Of a stretch of 64,000 nt of DNA, positions 48,901 to 61,100 are shown piece after piece (position 1 is the stretch's first letter; each line of letters begins with the position of its first letter). Below the pieces are notes generated by a model. That model had not been told where the DNA came from and made no database searches. It saw nothing but the letters and a program-made list of their open reading frames with translations. Source of the stretch: Rhizophlyctis rosea (Eukaryota > Chytridiomycota > Chytridiomycetes > Rhizophlyctidales > Rhizophlyctidaceae); NCBI GenBank assembly GCA_027596075.1, contig JADGJC010000177.1, positions 20,933 through 84,932 on the forward strand, in the 5' to 3' direction. Position numbers and translations under genes: made by a program.

Positions 48901-51900
48901 GTGAGCCGTTGGGTAGTTTGTGGGACATGGCCCAGGACTACAGCTGAAGAATTGTCGGGCGTCATGGGTCACCCAATTCAAGATGTTCTGGTTCACGTAG
49001 CCTTGCAAGCTGCTCGCGTAGAGACCGAAGGCGTCACCTGCGATTTGCAATGACGATGTTAGTTCCCAATTACATCCCAAAATCAGGAATACGAAAACTC
49101 ACTTCCGTAATCGTTCGTCGTAGCCGCATCCGTGTTGAGTTGGGGCAAGCCGTACCAGTAATAATCTGTCAAGCAAGGAACCTGACTTGCACAACACGTG
49201 AAAGAAGGACACCAGCCGCTTCCCCAATATTGAACTTTCCCGCCGTATTGGATGTAATGGCTTGTAATCTGCAAGCGTTGATTGGCGAGCGTTTCAAAGG
49301 ATCCTTGTGACCCCGAATCCTTGAACGAGAAATGAACGGTGGTTGGGTTCTTCTTGTCGAACGCGGATGGGCATTTGCCGTCCTTAGTATCGCACTTGAA
49401 GTATTGGAGCCCGTCTCCAAGAGCGAGGTCGGCGAGCTGTGGATTGCACACTGTTACCAAAGTGGTGCGGTCAAAAGGTTCGACCTATCTTACCTGTTGG
49501 TTGTACTTGCTCTTATCACCCGCGAGCTGCGAGTCCGTCATGTGCTGCTGCATCAGGTCCACCAAATGACCAAGGAACTTCGCCTCGCCATACACGGAGA
49601 GGGCATAGGTTTGGACAACTGAAAGCTCGCGGCTCTTGCCCATGGTAGTAATGACACCGACAAGATTATCAAAGAACTAAGCAGCCAGAAATGAGTTTTG
49701 ATTTCCTTACAGCCTAGCCCGTGACTCATTGTACTCACGTCATCAGGCAAAGATGTGGCTCCATTCAAGCCCTTCACAAATTCTGAATTCAACGTTGTCA
49801 GTGATGATGAGGCATCATATGTTGCGTGATTGCTTACCGTCAATGGGTCCGAAATCAACAGGATTCAGTCCACCAACCCCAGCCAGGGTGCCGGCGAGAC
49901 TGTCGATGTCGCTATCTTGATCAACCGACCTACGAGATCATCAGTCCAGATGCAGTGATTGGACTCATTGTCTTTCAAACGTACCATACAATGATCCCCC
50001 CAAGACAGTTGGACCTTGCATAGTCAACCTTCTTCTTCAATGTCGCTTGCGTTTCGAACGCCACCCACTCGTTATTGTTGTAGACACTGCATTGATGAAA
50101 CGGTACTCAGGAGACGAAAACGGAACTTCTCTCAGGATACCACCATCTTACAGGACATCAGTCATGGCTTTATCGTCTTGCCATTCCATGCGTTTCGAAT
50201 AGTTCCGGGCGCCTTGAATTTCGAAGTAAGCGAGAGTTCCGCCGGCATTTGTACAAGGACCAGGAGTTGCGGTGTATTGGTAGTTATCCGTCGGATATGG
50301 CACTAGGGCACCGGGGTCTGCGAACATACAGCCAGGCTCGTAGCAATTGGCGTCTGCCATCTTGAAGGATCGCCCGTAGAACCCGATACCCATCAGGATC
50401 TTGTTGCTCTTGACGCCGGCTTTTTCCATCAATGTGATGGATTCCATGATTTCTGGGAGCGATGGAGGTTGGTGACTTCAATGATCAGGTGCAAAGAGAT
50501 GAAGTAGACTATCCACACACCTGTCATGTTATTATGCGCATTCAAATGTCCGCCGATTGAAGGGATGCCGGCATCCCAGTTTCCGTGAAGATCGTATGTC
50601 ATGAACACAATGTAGTCCAAGTAGGTTGCCATTTTGTCGATCTTGAACCATCGCAGATACCACTGAAACATTGATGATAAGGATGTAAGCGATGGATCCG
50701 TCACAAATACCAGTCACGTCTAAAGGACAGAAAGAACATACAAAGCCAGCAGGCGCCGCGATCGACAATGAGTACGTGGAACCGAACAATGCACGGGCCT
50801 CTTGAATAAATGATAGATAGTTGTCGCTATCAGCGGGGGACCCGGCACGTTCTGGTGTGCCCGGGTACTCCCAATCGATATCCAGACCATCAACGCTGTA
50901 GGTCTTGAAGATGGACACAACGGAATTCAAGAAGGCAGCGCGCGTTCCCTTGGTGGCCATCATCGCCTTGAATCGATCAACCGTGGGAGACCCAGGGTCC
51001 TGGAATGTCCACCCTCCAATCGAAATGACGATTTTGAGGTTGGGGTTCTTCTGCTTCAATTTGACCACCCGTTGAAGAATTGTGAAGTTGCCGTTTTCGA
51101 CGCTGCAGAGTAGGTTGGAGTCGATGATACCGAAGGCGTCTGATAAGGATGAGATTGGATCAGACCTAAATGTCAGTTAGTACCAAGCGGGCGCTGCGGT
51201 CTTACAGTGCAGGTGCGTCCACGCCCATGGGTCGATGTTTTCAGGGCCGTACGCCATACAGTCTCGAGTGTCAGCCCAGGACTGGTAATAACCAACATAG
51301 TACTTCATGGCACCATCTGGACAAGGGTCGTACGAAAGTTAGAATCGTTGATTGCGCACATGCGCAACGGAGACAAGGGGGAAACATACCGCAAACCTTA
51401 GCCGATGGGGGAGGCTCCATACCGCAGTTACTTTGACAACCCCACCCGGGAGCCGTTTTGTTGCTCACGGTGCAGAACTCTATGTAAAGAGCAATGTCGG
51501 TCAAGACCACTCCTCACCATAAGCACATCATGAAGGACACCACCTTCTGTCATTCCGCACCATCCCCACTTTATGAAGAACATGCTGTTAGCAACGAAAG
51601 TCTTGTGCGAACGTACTGAATTTCTGGGAAGCCGTACTCACTTCTCCGCAGCAAACATTGAGAGGACACGCCGTGTTGTTCGCACTCTGCATACCGCATT
51701 GAACCTTGTCCGGTGGCAGGAGTGGTGGAGGGGGCGGGTTGCCGGTACTCAGACAAATGTTGCTTTCAGCCTGAAGCGCGTTGCAACCGCCCCAACGCCA
51801 TGTTTGTTGGTTAAATTTATCGATCTGGTCTGTGGTCAAATCAAAGCCGGCTGCGATTGAGGCGCAAGTGTCGTCTTTGACAACCCTATACGGGAAGCAA

Positions 51901-52713
51901 GAACCTCCAGCAAGGGGTTTGGGAGCACGGTTGGGTTTATTGCCGGCAGAACAGCAAATGGCTTGACGAGGCTGAAGTTTCGTACAGTCTAGATTTGGGT
52001 TTACTTGGTTGAATTGCTCCTTGTTGAGCCCGCATGCATTCATCAGATCTGTAGGATGCGTTGATTTATGTCAGTATAACAGTACGTCGAAATAGGTTCA
52101 GCACAAGCAACATCTCACCTGGATCGCAGAGCTGATTCGGCTGAACCTCAATGTAGTGACATGTACCGTCGGCTTGTGCTATATGAAGATGCTCGTTGAG
52201 CATGTGCCAAGGATATGCCTCCTTGATTGTAAAACCGACCTGCCGGTACAGGAGCTGGAGGTAGTGTTCCCTTGGTGTAGCAATAACGTTTGCCAAGTTG
52301 AAGACCGTTCGACCCCGTCGAAGTACAATCTAGACCTGAATTGATGGACTGGGGATCGAATGGTTAGGTGTGATCCTTGATTTCTAACCGTAATCTCCAT
52401 TTCCAGTTATGTTGGGCACGCGCCGAGCTCACAGAAATCTTCTCGGGACATTAAGTCCTATAATATGCACATACACTGAGAGACCTACCTGCAATTCGGA
52501 TTGCGTCAACGAGTATTGCTGCTCAATGTCCCAACACCCTTGCCCTGACTGGACGGTAAAAGTTTTGCAAGTTCCATCGCTATTCGCGGGCGCAATCGTA
52601 CGGCGATGCAGTCCGACGAAGATTGATGAGTTTGAGGGCTTCGACGGAGCAGCGATGCTCAAAGGGAGCAGTGCCAGCGCAGTTGCTATGATACCTTGGT
52701 GTATTAACACCAT
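45961..52713 (-). CDS. Secreted LysM-CBM18-GH18 chitinase with long, apparently processed C-terminal half
   Basis: Signal peptide (IIATALALLPLSIAA). LysM modules follow in the exons from 52713 to about 51750 (CKTFTVQSGQGCWDIEQQY, CHYIEVQPNQLCDPG, CFPYRVVKDDTCASIAAGF), then a CBM18 (VQCGMQSANNTACPLNVCCG). The GH18 barrel carries KIVISIGGWTF and the catalytic DGLDIDWEYPG (near 50870), with YIVFMTYDLHGNWD and ILMGIGFYGRSF. This is the subgroup C (killer-toxin-like) fungal chitinase type. C-terminal exons hold a coiled coil, a hydrophobic helix (LGTILTLIIGVVVGALLPGIG) and ALFSAARGAIATS. About 450-550 more residues follow a KR pair at 47646-47651, ending in a Gly/Ser tract and KRP-type sites. Roughly 1,800 aa in about 18 exons. 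I checked the 47.6-48.0 kb joins and they keep frame, so I treat it as one gene. Confidence 0.82.
46032..46134 (-). repeat. Gly-Ser dipeptide repeat near the chitinase C-terminus
   Basis: Codes a GSGSGSGSGTGSGSGS-type linker directly before a KRP-containing tail. The 6-bp period is visible in the DNA (ccagaacc, ccagatcc units). Confidence 0.85.
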
Positions 52714-53661
52714 GGTAGGGCGATACTTCCGCTAGTAAGTTTTCGACCTTGGAGGTGTGAAGATCCCAACCAAACAAGTGAAACGATCCTCAAGACGAGT
52801 TCTGCGATCTTGTACGGGAGATGAAGAGAAGAATTCGTCAACCTCGTTGCATTTTCCTCTTTAGGTGGATCCTGTCCATGAAGCCTCATCGAATATGGCT
52901 CCGTGCTAGCCGACGGCTGCTTTGCAAGGTGTGGAGTCCCATGGACATCCGAATCTTCCGAAAGATCAAAGAACAAGGAGATTTCTTCCCCTCAACAAAA
53001 TTTCGTCTGCACCCTTTGCAAAGACGTTCCACAAACGAAACTGCCTCCACCACATCCGAAATTCGGGTGGTCTGCCACATAACGTGGATCAGAAGACACG
53101 GACTTCCACAAGATTTTGCCGCAACAAATTTAGAACGCTATTGGTTCTGCATCACCAAAATATGTTACACCAGCTAGCGGGATCCGAGCTCCGTCTCTTA
53201 TTGCAACCTCCGAGAGTCCCGCGGAGTGGCTTCCTTTGGAAGGAAGCGTGGTTACAACTGTTAAATTTCCGTGTGACACGAACACTCTTTTTGAAATTCT
53301 CAACCACATGGGCTCCGATTTCCTTCATCGACCTTCGTTTTCCTTCAAAAATTTTGAGGGATACGGCCATGGAGCGGATGTGTTGCGGCAAGGTTGGAGT
53401 CGGAGTTCTCACTGATGGTGGTGATGCCTCGTCCTCATGCCACTCATCTTGAGAAGAGGTTGCAGAGCAACACTCGGATGCTTCCCTGTTTCTCTGTTTT
53501 TGACATCAATGTTGCTTTCGTTCTTTTTTCCAAGGCGGAAAAAGCAACAAATCATCTTTCTCTAGATTCTATCACAAATCTACCCAGGATTATTTACGAA
53601 ACATCAGGGAACATCGTCGCGTTCCTCAACGAAACGACATCTTCCCGACGATTTCGCAGCC
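52714..53661. promoter_or_regulatory. Shared divergent upstream region of the chitinase and LysM/CBM18 genes
   Basis: 948 bp between the two start codons. Several open frames exist on both strands but none has a credible product. No motif is clear enough to name by eye; co-regulation of the pair is inference. Confidence 0.45.
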
Positions 53662-56600
53662 ATGTCATCCCGCAGCTCGTGGACCGCAAGGCTCTGCCTG
53701 CTGCTCCTGAGTACGACCAATGTCGCTGTCCAGGGTCAGAGCGCCATGGTTTTCGACAGTGCCGTGACAGATGGAGGGATTTATGTGTATGATTCCAGCG
53801 ATACATCCTTCCTGACTTCGACAGCAAATGTAAATGTCACTATGCTGAATTGTCACGATGTCTACATTGGTCGCTTACCATCGCTCCTTTTGCTCGGGAT
53901 AGGCCACCTTGAGTTCCACATGTCTGACGGCGCTCACAGCCCTCATCCCTTGCAAAGCCTATGTCGGATCTTTGATGAACCGCATGTCAGATGCATTCGA
54001 GGATGTCGCCCAACTCGCCGATGCCGGACTTTCCATAAACGATATGATTGCAGAATCTGCGAATTACACAGCCGCCGAGCGAGCAGAATACGGAACTTGG
54101 GTGAATCCAGATTCCATCTTGCCGTGGTTCAACATCACTGGCGGTTATGTTTCCTTGAACGACTTCTGTGATCCCGCTGGCGCGTGCCGAAAAGGTTTTC
54201 TGCAGTGGCGATCAGCGGTGGCCAGTGCATGCCCGGCGTCGGTGACATTTGGTGCCTTGGCTTTATCGGACGTGTAAGTTGGTCATCATAGTGCCGATAA
54301 GGTGTTAGTTCGACTCGGATGTTGAGATCTAACTTGTATATATTTTACAGTGTGGCCGGAGTAATCGGATCTGCCAAAATTCCTTGCCTCCGCGACTCGT
54401 CAAATGCCACTTGCTACGATCGTTTGATCAACCTGCCTGTCCCACGTTGGAACATAACCGGTCTCCCTCCACAAACATTGTGTACTGAATGTGTGGTAGG
54501 AACCCTTTCATGTTCTCCCCTGCTGACGACTCAAGTATACTGAAGCATGAACCATTCAGATCGCGTATGTCAATGAGATGTCTGAAATGCCATTAGTGGA
54601 TACACAGGTTCAGTGGGGTCTGCTATCCGCGTATCAAAGGTGAGCGAAAGAACGTCTTTTGCCTGAATTTGGCTTGAGCGCTGCATGGTTGGATTGTAAA
54701 CGGAATGCTGATTCTCCAATGCAGATCAGCATGCGGTTCAGGGAATGTTACCCAAGCTGTCTCAGCGTGAGTGTTTGGGAGTTTTGCATCATTGTGTGTC
54801 TGCATATCAACATGAGGTGCAGGCTGGACGCACAATGTGGTCCGTATTCATTTGGCAAGCTCTCATGTTCAAACGGTCAATGTTGTAACGCGGCGGGAAA
54901 ATGCGGGACGTCTTCAGCCGATTGCTATGGACCATTCGGTGGACAGTAAGTCCTTCCTTCATTCGTCCGTCATCGGCTCTTGGCATGCTCATTGCTTATT
55001 CCCCCATGTTTCACTTCATCATCTAAGAATTGGCACAGGATGTCTGATGGGCTATGGCTCGTGCACACGTCTGGTCAACTCGGCCGCAACTTGCGGCATG
55101 TACTCTTCCTTACTCAGCAAATGCCCAGCTGGTCAATGCTGTAGTGCTAGTGGACACTGTGGGACGGACGCAACAAGCTGCAACGAGGCTGATCCATATG
55201 CTCTTCCCGCAAATGACACGGTGACAGCTGGTTGTCAACCAGACTACGGACATTGCAACCCGTTCGTGAACTCTACTCAAAGTGAGTGGTCCACCATAGA
55301 ATGACGTATTTGAGGAAGAATATTGATTCTCTCTTGGATCATCAGCATGTGGCCCGTACTCCCCAAACAAATCCTCGTGCCCCACTGGCTCATGTTGTGA
55401 TGCCCCAAGCGGCATGTGCACAACGGACAATAAGAAGTGTGCGGCGATCACCTGTTTGCCGGACTATGGAGCTTGTGGACATTCATTCAGCACGTCAGCA
55501 GGTAAGGATCAACGGGGAAGTGATTCAAGTTTAAGAAGTCCTGGCTGACCTGGTCTTTTGTGCTGCAATAGTGTGCGGAGCATCCTCTCAGAACCTAACA
55601 TCCTGCGCATCCACTCAATGTTGCTCCTTGGATGGGCAATGTGCAGCGACATCGACTGCATGCGGCACTGGTTGTCAAATTGGTTATGGTGGTTGCGGCT
55701 GGCCTTTGACAATTGTTTGCCCGGCCCGTAATGTAACCGGTGGGCCAGTGCTGCCACAAACTGCGGCTAACAACACCATCACCGTGTCCTGCCCCACGAA
55801 GTATTCCGGAAGCATTCAAGCCGTTTGCGATGGATACGGTTCTTGGGCGCCATTGGACATGTCCGGATGTACGCCCGTCACACCTATTACGATTCCGACA
55901 GTTACTACAACGACGCCCGTGGCCGTCAGTGTTCCAAGCATCTCTTTGGTGCCTCTGCCGGACGTTTATTCGACGGCGGACCCCTTCATATTAAGGAGTG
56001 GTAGCTCGCCATTCGTGTTGGTGGCCAACTCGACAAGTGGTGGATTGCCTTTCACTTGGAATAATGGAGAGCCAAATATCAATTCCGCAAAACAATGGCA
56101 GTGGATTCAATGTCTGTTTCGCAATGAGGGTTATTTGAACGTTTTACTCTCCTACCCGCGACGCTAATTCTATTCATTCTACATAGTCCGCTCGGCACCT
56201 ACAACACCTCAGCTCTATCTGCAATCAGCCGCTTTCCCGGGTGTTGGTTGTCTTCAAGCAGGGTCCAGTGGTGCATCGCTCGTGAACGTGCCGTGTACCA
56301 GCGGTAACAAAAATCAGTTGTGGCAAAGTCAAAGCGATGGCTCGATCAAGAATGCGGTATGTTTTCCTCATTTTTCAATCCCTCCAAAATGTAAGCGGCC
56401 ATCGCTAACTCTACATACTCATAATACGATAGGGAACTTCGCTCTGCCTCAGTTTAGCGTCCACTGCCACCAACGGCACGAGAGTCACGGTTTCGACGTG
56501 CGCTGGTCAAGTGTGGAATATGGAGGTACCGAATATCTCTCAAAACGCCACCATACCTATACCGAGCAACGGAACAAGTTCTGCAACGACCTCCATCAGC

Positions 56601-57663
56601 ACAACCACTGCATCCCCAGTTCCAACAACAACAAGCAAAGTGACAACTACTACAACCACTTCAGTAGTACCTACAACAACAACGACCACAAGTAAGGTCA
56701 CCACCACGACGACCCCAGTCAAGACTACGACAACGACCACAACTACCAGAACCACGACGACCACTGTGCCAAACTGCACGCCAACTGCTGGTCTTGCTTC
56801 CACAAAAGCCGGCGCGACAGCCACAGCTCCTTGTCCCTCCAGTCAAATCTCTGGCACGATCAGTGCGACTTGCGGCTCCAACGGTGTCTGGGGAGCAATC
56901 AACTACAAGAAGTGTGTTCCACGTATGTATCATTCAAAAAAACCGCATTTTCTTCTTCGTGACTGACTTGGGGACGCCCCGGTCAGCTTGCTCCAAGTAC
57001 TACACCGTCCAGTCAGGTGACGGATGTTACGCCATTGCGCAGGCCAACGGAATCCCTGATTACACCGTTTTCGCGAAGTATAACCTCGTACGTTTCAAAA
57101 TCGGAGTCATATCGCACGCATGGCACTGATTTAAACCTTTGTCTTTTCATATAGGGTTTCGACTGCAACGCCATCGCTGCTGGCGACAAGATTTGTATCC
57201 AACCTTGTTTGACAAGTTACACCATTCAAAGTGGTGATGGATGTTGGGCGGTTGAGCAGAAATTCGGGTAAGTTGCCATCTAATGTGAGCGAAAATGATC
57301 TGCCGGCATGACACTCAACACTATCTCCCCATTACTAGAATCTCGAGCGATTCCGTCCTACAATCCATCAATCCTGGCCTCTCCTGCAGTGCCGGATTGG
57401 TCTTAGGTTATTCGCTGTGCGTGTCTGCGTGCACCAAGTGGGTCATCCAGGGAACACCGTCTTACAATGATGTGAGTTCGAAATACGATGGTGCAAAGAG
57501 TAGAGCATATTCCGACTCATGTTCAATCGATGTGTTACAGAACTGCTACGATATCTGGACCAATGCTGGCCTTACTCAAGCTCAATTCATGGCGCTGAAC
57601 CCGGGATTGAATTGCAGCACGCTTCAAGCCAAGCAAGCTGTTTGCGTTGCAAAAAGCTCATAA
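53662..57663 (+). CDS. Secreted multi-domain chitin-binding protein (CBM18, Sushi-like, ricin-B-like, LysM)
   Basis: Signal peptide (ARLCLLLLSTTNVAVQG). A Cys-containing N-terminal domain of about 230 residues is unrecognised. Four CBM18-like modules follow (CGPYSFGKLSCSNGQCC, CGMYSSLLSKCPAGQCC, CGPYSPNKSSCPTGSCC, CGASSQNLTSCASTQCC). A Sushi-like module (IQAVCDGYGSWAPLDMSGC) comes next, then a ricin-B/CBM13-like segment (PGVGCLQAG, NKNQLWQ, GQVWNME) and a Thr-rich linker. A second Sushi-like module (ISATCGSNGVWGAINYKKC) precedes three LysM-like modules (YYTVQSGDGCYAIAQANG, SYTIQSGDGCWAVEQKFG and one degenerate) before the stop at 57663. There is no catalytic domain and no transmembrane helix. 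Such proteins bind chitin or chitin fragments, protecting walls or masking oligomers. Divergent partner of the chitinase gene. Confidence 0.85.
56580..56770 (+). repeat. Thr-rich low-complexity linker
   Basis: Runs of ACN codons give TTTTT/TSKVTTTT units between the ricin-B-like and Sushi-like modules, a typical O-glycosylated spacer. The opposite strand reads as poly-Val and should not be called a gene. Confidence 0.9.
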
Positions 57664-58162
57664 ACGCTAGTCAGATGAGATAGACGTAGAGGTTCATATT
57701 AGGCTGTCTGTTAATCATCAATAGAGGAACTTGAACTATATTGAATGCGGTCAACTTTTCGCTGGCCGTTTTCAAGTACATGCGGCTTTGCGATCTGCGT
57801 CGCCGCGTACAGGTGTGGCTTTCATCAAATCCCTTTACTTCCCTCATTCACTTATATTCCAATGCGATGGTTTGAGGCTAAAGTGGGAAGATCATGCAAT
57901 GGCAGAAAATATGAAAATTTCGAGGGTGAGGAACCTTGTTAGTTGATGCCATTACTTTGGGGTCGGGCGCCACATCTGCAGCAAGGGATCCGACAATGGG
58001 CCAATAACCCAACAAAAATACTGTAATTGCAAGAATGATCCGTAATCAGGTGAGAATAAAGAAACGGACTCTGACGAGTGGCAGGATCCGTGAGTTCCAT
58101 CGACTATGGCCATGTACATTTCCACAGCGATATTCCGGATGGTACCAATATCATACTATACA
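57664..58162. other. Convergent intergenic region
   Basis: No gene seen between the ends of the LysM/CBM18 gene (+) and the PARP gene (-). Confidence 0.5.
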
Positions 58163-61100
58163 TTATACATCAACAAACTCCACCAAATACCGCATCTTCA
58201 CCCTCTTTGTATCATACACTATATACTCATTGTAGTTCAAAATTAATCCGTCCGAGCTCTTGTTGACCAACTTTCCCATTGGCACTCCGACGCCCTCGTC
58301 TGTGACAAGACATCCCTGGCGCTCAGGTTTCCAACTACCCATCCCCTTAGTGCTGGACGAGCTTCCGCAAGGAGTCTCCATGTACTCGGCATATGCAAAA
58401 TCAGTCGATTGCCCCAAGGCGACTTCGCATAATAACATGAGCTTGGACTTTGTGCCGTGCGCGTAGGAGTGAGACTTGGCGAATGCGTCCGCGAAGTAGA
58501 TCCCTGTTTTGGTGGACGACAACAATGGATGTGGTCAAAAATCGGTTTTGCTTCAAGCACAACAATGTTCACTGGAGAAACAACGAACCTTTTCCAAACA
58601 TCAGTCCGATTTGTGGTGCTTCCGGTGGTGCGATTTTTAATCCCTTGCTCAAAATGCCCACCATATTCGAAACGCGGGATCCATGCCAAAGTAACATGTG
58701 GTTCGGACGCAGTCCCTCATCATCTTCCTGAATTTGCAGAGGTAGTTGTTTAGACAATACGGCATTTGGAGGTGCATATCGCGCAAGACGAGGATACATA
58801 CACAGACACCACTACGCGACTCCAAATGCGGCGTGAAGTTCTGTACTTCTTCAAGCCGCCGCACACGATACAAATTCTTGATCTTCCCACGTCGCGAGTC
58901 CGCCGCGGTGTTGTTCAGATACGTTTCAACTAGTCGATATTCCGGATCATTAGTGGGTACCTCAGATATGTCGGTTCCCAAATCATTGTAGATCCTATCG
59001 ATTTCGGGACGTGGATCTAAGTGGTATGAAACATTTAGCTAATCCAACTTTTGCAAAACAAAAGTTCCACCAGCCATGACACCCACCATCCTTCTCAAGT
59101 TCCTCCTTCACGATCCCCATAGCCTGTGTGACATCGCTCATGACATCCAACATGTCAAAGTGCCCCTTGACCTTTGCCAGTGTGTCGATCAGCTCGGGGC
59201 GGCGGGACCCAAAATCAAAGGGGATGAGCTCGTAGAAGGCATTGCAGAGATCATGTAATTGATTTCGACACTGTTTGATCTCATCCTTCGTGGAAGCGAG
59301 GTGTGCACGTTGGCCGCGGTAATTGGTCAGGACGCTGACCGTAGGGTTGTTACAGATCAGTTGCCCGACCAATTGCATCGGCTGATTGTTAACAATAGCT
59401 CACCTGATGCGTTGAATGGAGTTGCTCAATTCTGTCAATAACGCATATCCCTCATGAACCTGCTTCAAGCTCAACTGTCCGCTTGGCAAACGCGCGACAT
59501 CCAGATTAAAGGCGCGCATGTCGTGATACATCTCCTTCTCGTCCGTGATGAGAGTCATTAGTTCGGCGACGGCTGGTGTAAGGGAGGTTCGTGCAAGATC
59601 TGATTTGAGCTTCTCTGTTCGAGTTTGGGATTTGGAGCAGGCGTATCATTATGGGATGTTGACGGGTCGAGGCTGTGCAGTTACCAAGCAGATTACTTAC
59701 AATTCAGCTTTCTTTCGGTAAAATCGCGGGTAATAGGTATAGTGGTTAGCGTATTTCACAAAATCATCCCGATCCTCCCAATGATTCTGAAAAAAGGTAT
59801 GAATCAGTTTTGGCTTTCGAGATGCTCTTCATTTCCATGGTGCAATACCTTCGTCTTGTCCAAGAATTTGTTCTCAAACCAGTTCTTAGCTTCCTGAATA
59901 TCTGAATATAGGAGTTCATCATTGAATTTTGAACCAGGCATTCTCAAAGTTAATGTGGACATTCAGGGCTCACACTACTTACCATCAAAGTGCTGCCTCG
60001 CAGTGCCAGAGTAATCTTCCCCATATCGACCTCTGGAACTGGAGTAGTAACTGTATCCTCCGTCACCCATACGCCCCCATCTGGTGAAGACAATAAATGG
60101 TGCCTTATTCTCCGCAGCAGTTTGCGCCTTTTGTGCCAAGATCTTCGCGCGGCGAGCCTCTCGCGCCAGCTTTCGGCGCATTTTTGCGTCCAAACCGTTG
60201 TCCAAGGCGGGAGGGGGTGCTGGTTCGGGCTCGGTTACAGCACTTCCGTCCGGATTGATGATGCGGTGATTGTAAAGCAGCTGAATGTTGTAGAACTTGT
60301 TCTGAATGTTGCATGTTAGCCCATGATACTCAATGATAAATGATCGTTGAGATGGAGCACGCACCTTTCCAAAGACGTTATAATCCAAATCCACTTGGGT
60401 CAAAACCACATCCCAAATGTTCCCTCCCTTCTCTTCAATCAGCACCTTGTAGTCCTTGTCCCCAAAGTATGTGTCGACACCAACATCCAACAAATGCGCA
60501 TTCTTCCGTTGATCTTCAACTTCTTTCTTCGCTCTCTCGGCACGTAGGCTTTCCATCTTCTCCAACTGTTTAGCCCGCTCCTTCACTAGCTTCTTGATTT
60601 GAGGAAGGTCTTTGCTGTTCTGCTGGAAGGTAGCTCTGTCTTTCTTTTCACGTGCTTGTTTTCCGACTGCAAACTCCTTTTCAAACCGCTTGATGTCGCC
60701 CCCGGACGCCTATGGAAGAAAGGGTGTTATTTCAGGGATCGACTAAAAAATCCTTCACAGTTTCTTGCTACTTACTTGAAGGTACTTAAGGACGTCCATT
60801 TTTACGCTAGTTGCAACTGCGGTGGGCAGAGCACCCATCGATGCTGCTACACTCTGCCCCTTTCCATTAACAGCGAACAAGTTGGCCCCGACGCTCAACA
60901 ATACGACGACCATGTCTCCACTCAAGAGCGGCGATGCATTCCAGTCGGGATTGGGGCACAGCGCATAATGCAGCGCGGTCATTCCTCGTGCATCCGGTTC
61001 GTTGATACTGGGATTTTGGCGGGAAGCCGTGACCTTCTCCAAATCGCTGAGATAGCGGGCTAAGGCTTCAACTCTGTTTCGACGCACAAGGATGTGGAAT

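Noticed and set aside
52922..53452. 176-codon plus-strand frame between chitinase and LysM gene
   Set aside because: Basic, low-information sequence without signal peptide or family; sits in the shared promoter.
56540..56824. Val-rich minus-strand frame
   Set aside because: Pure antisense shadow of the Thr-rich linker.
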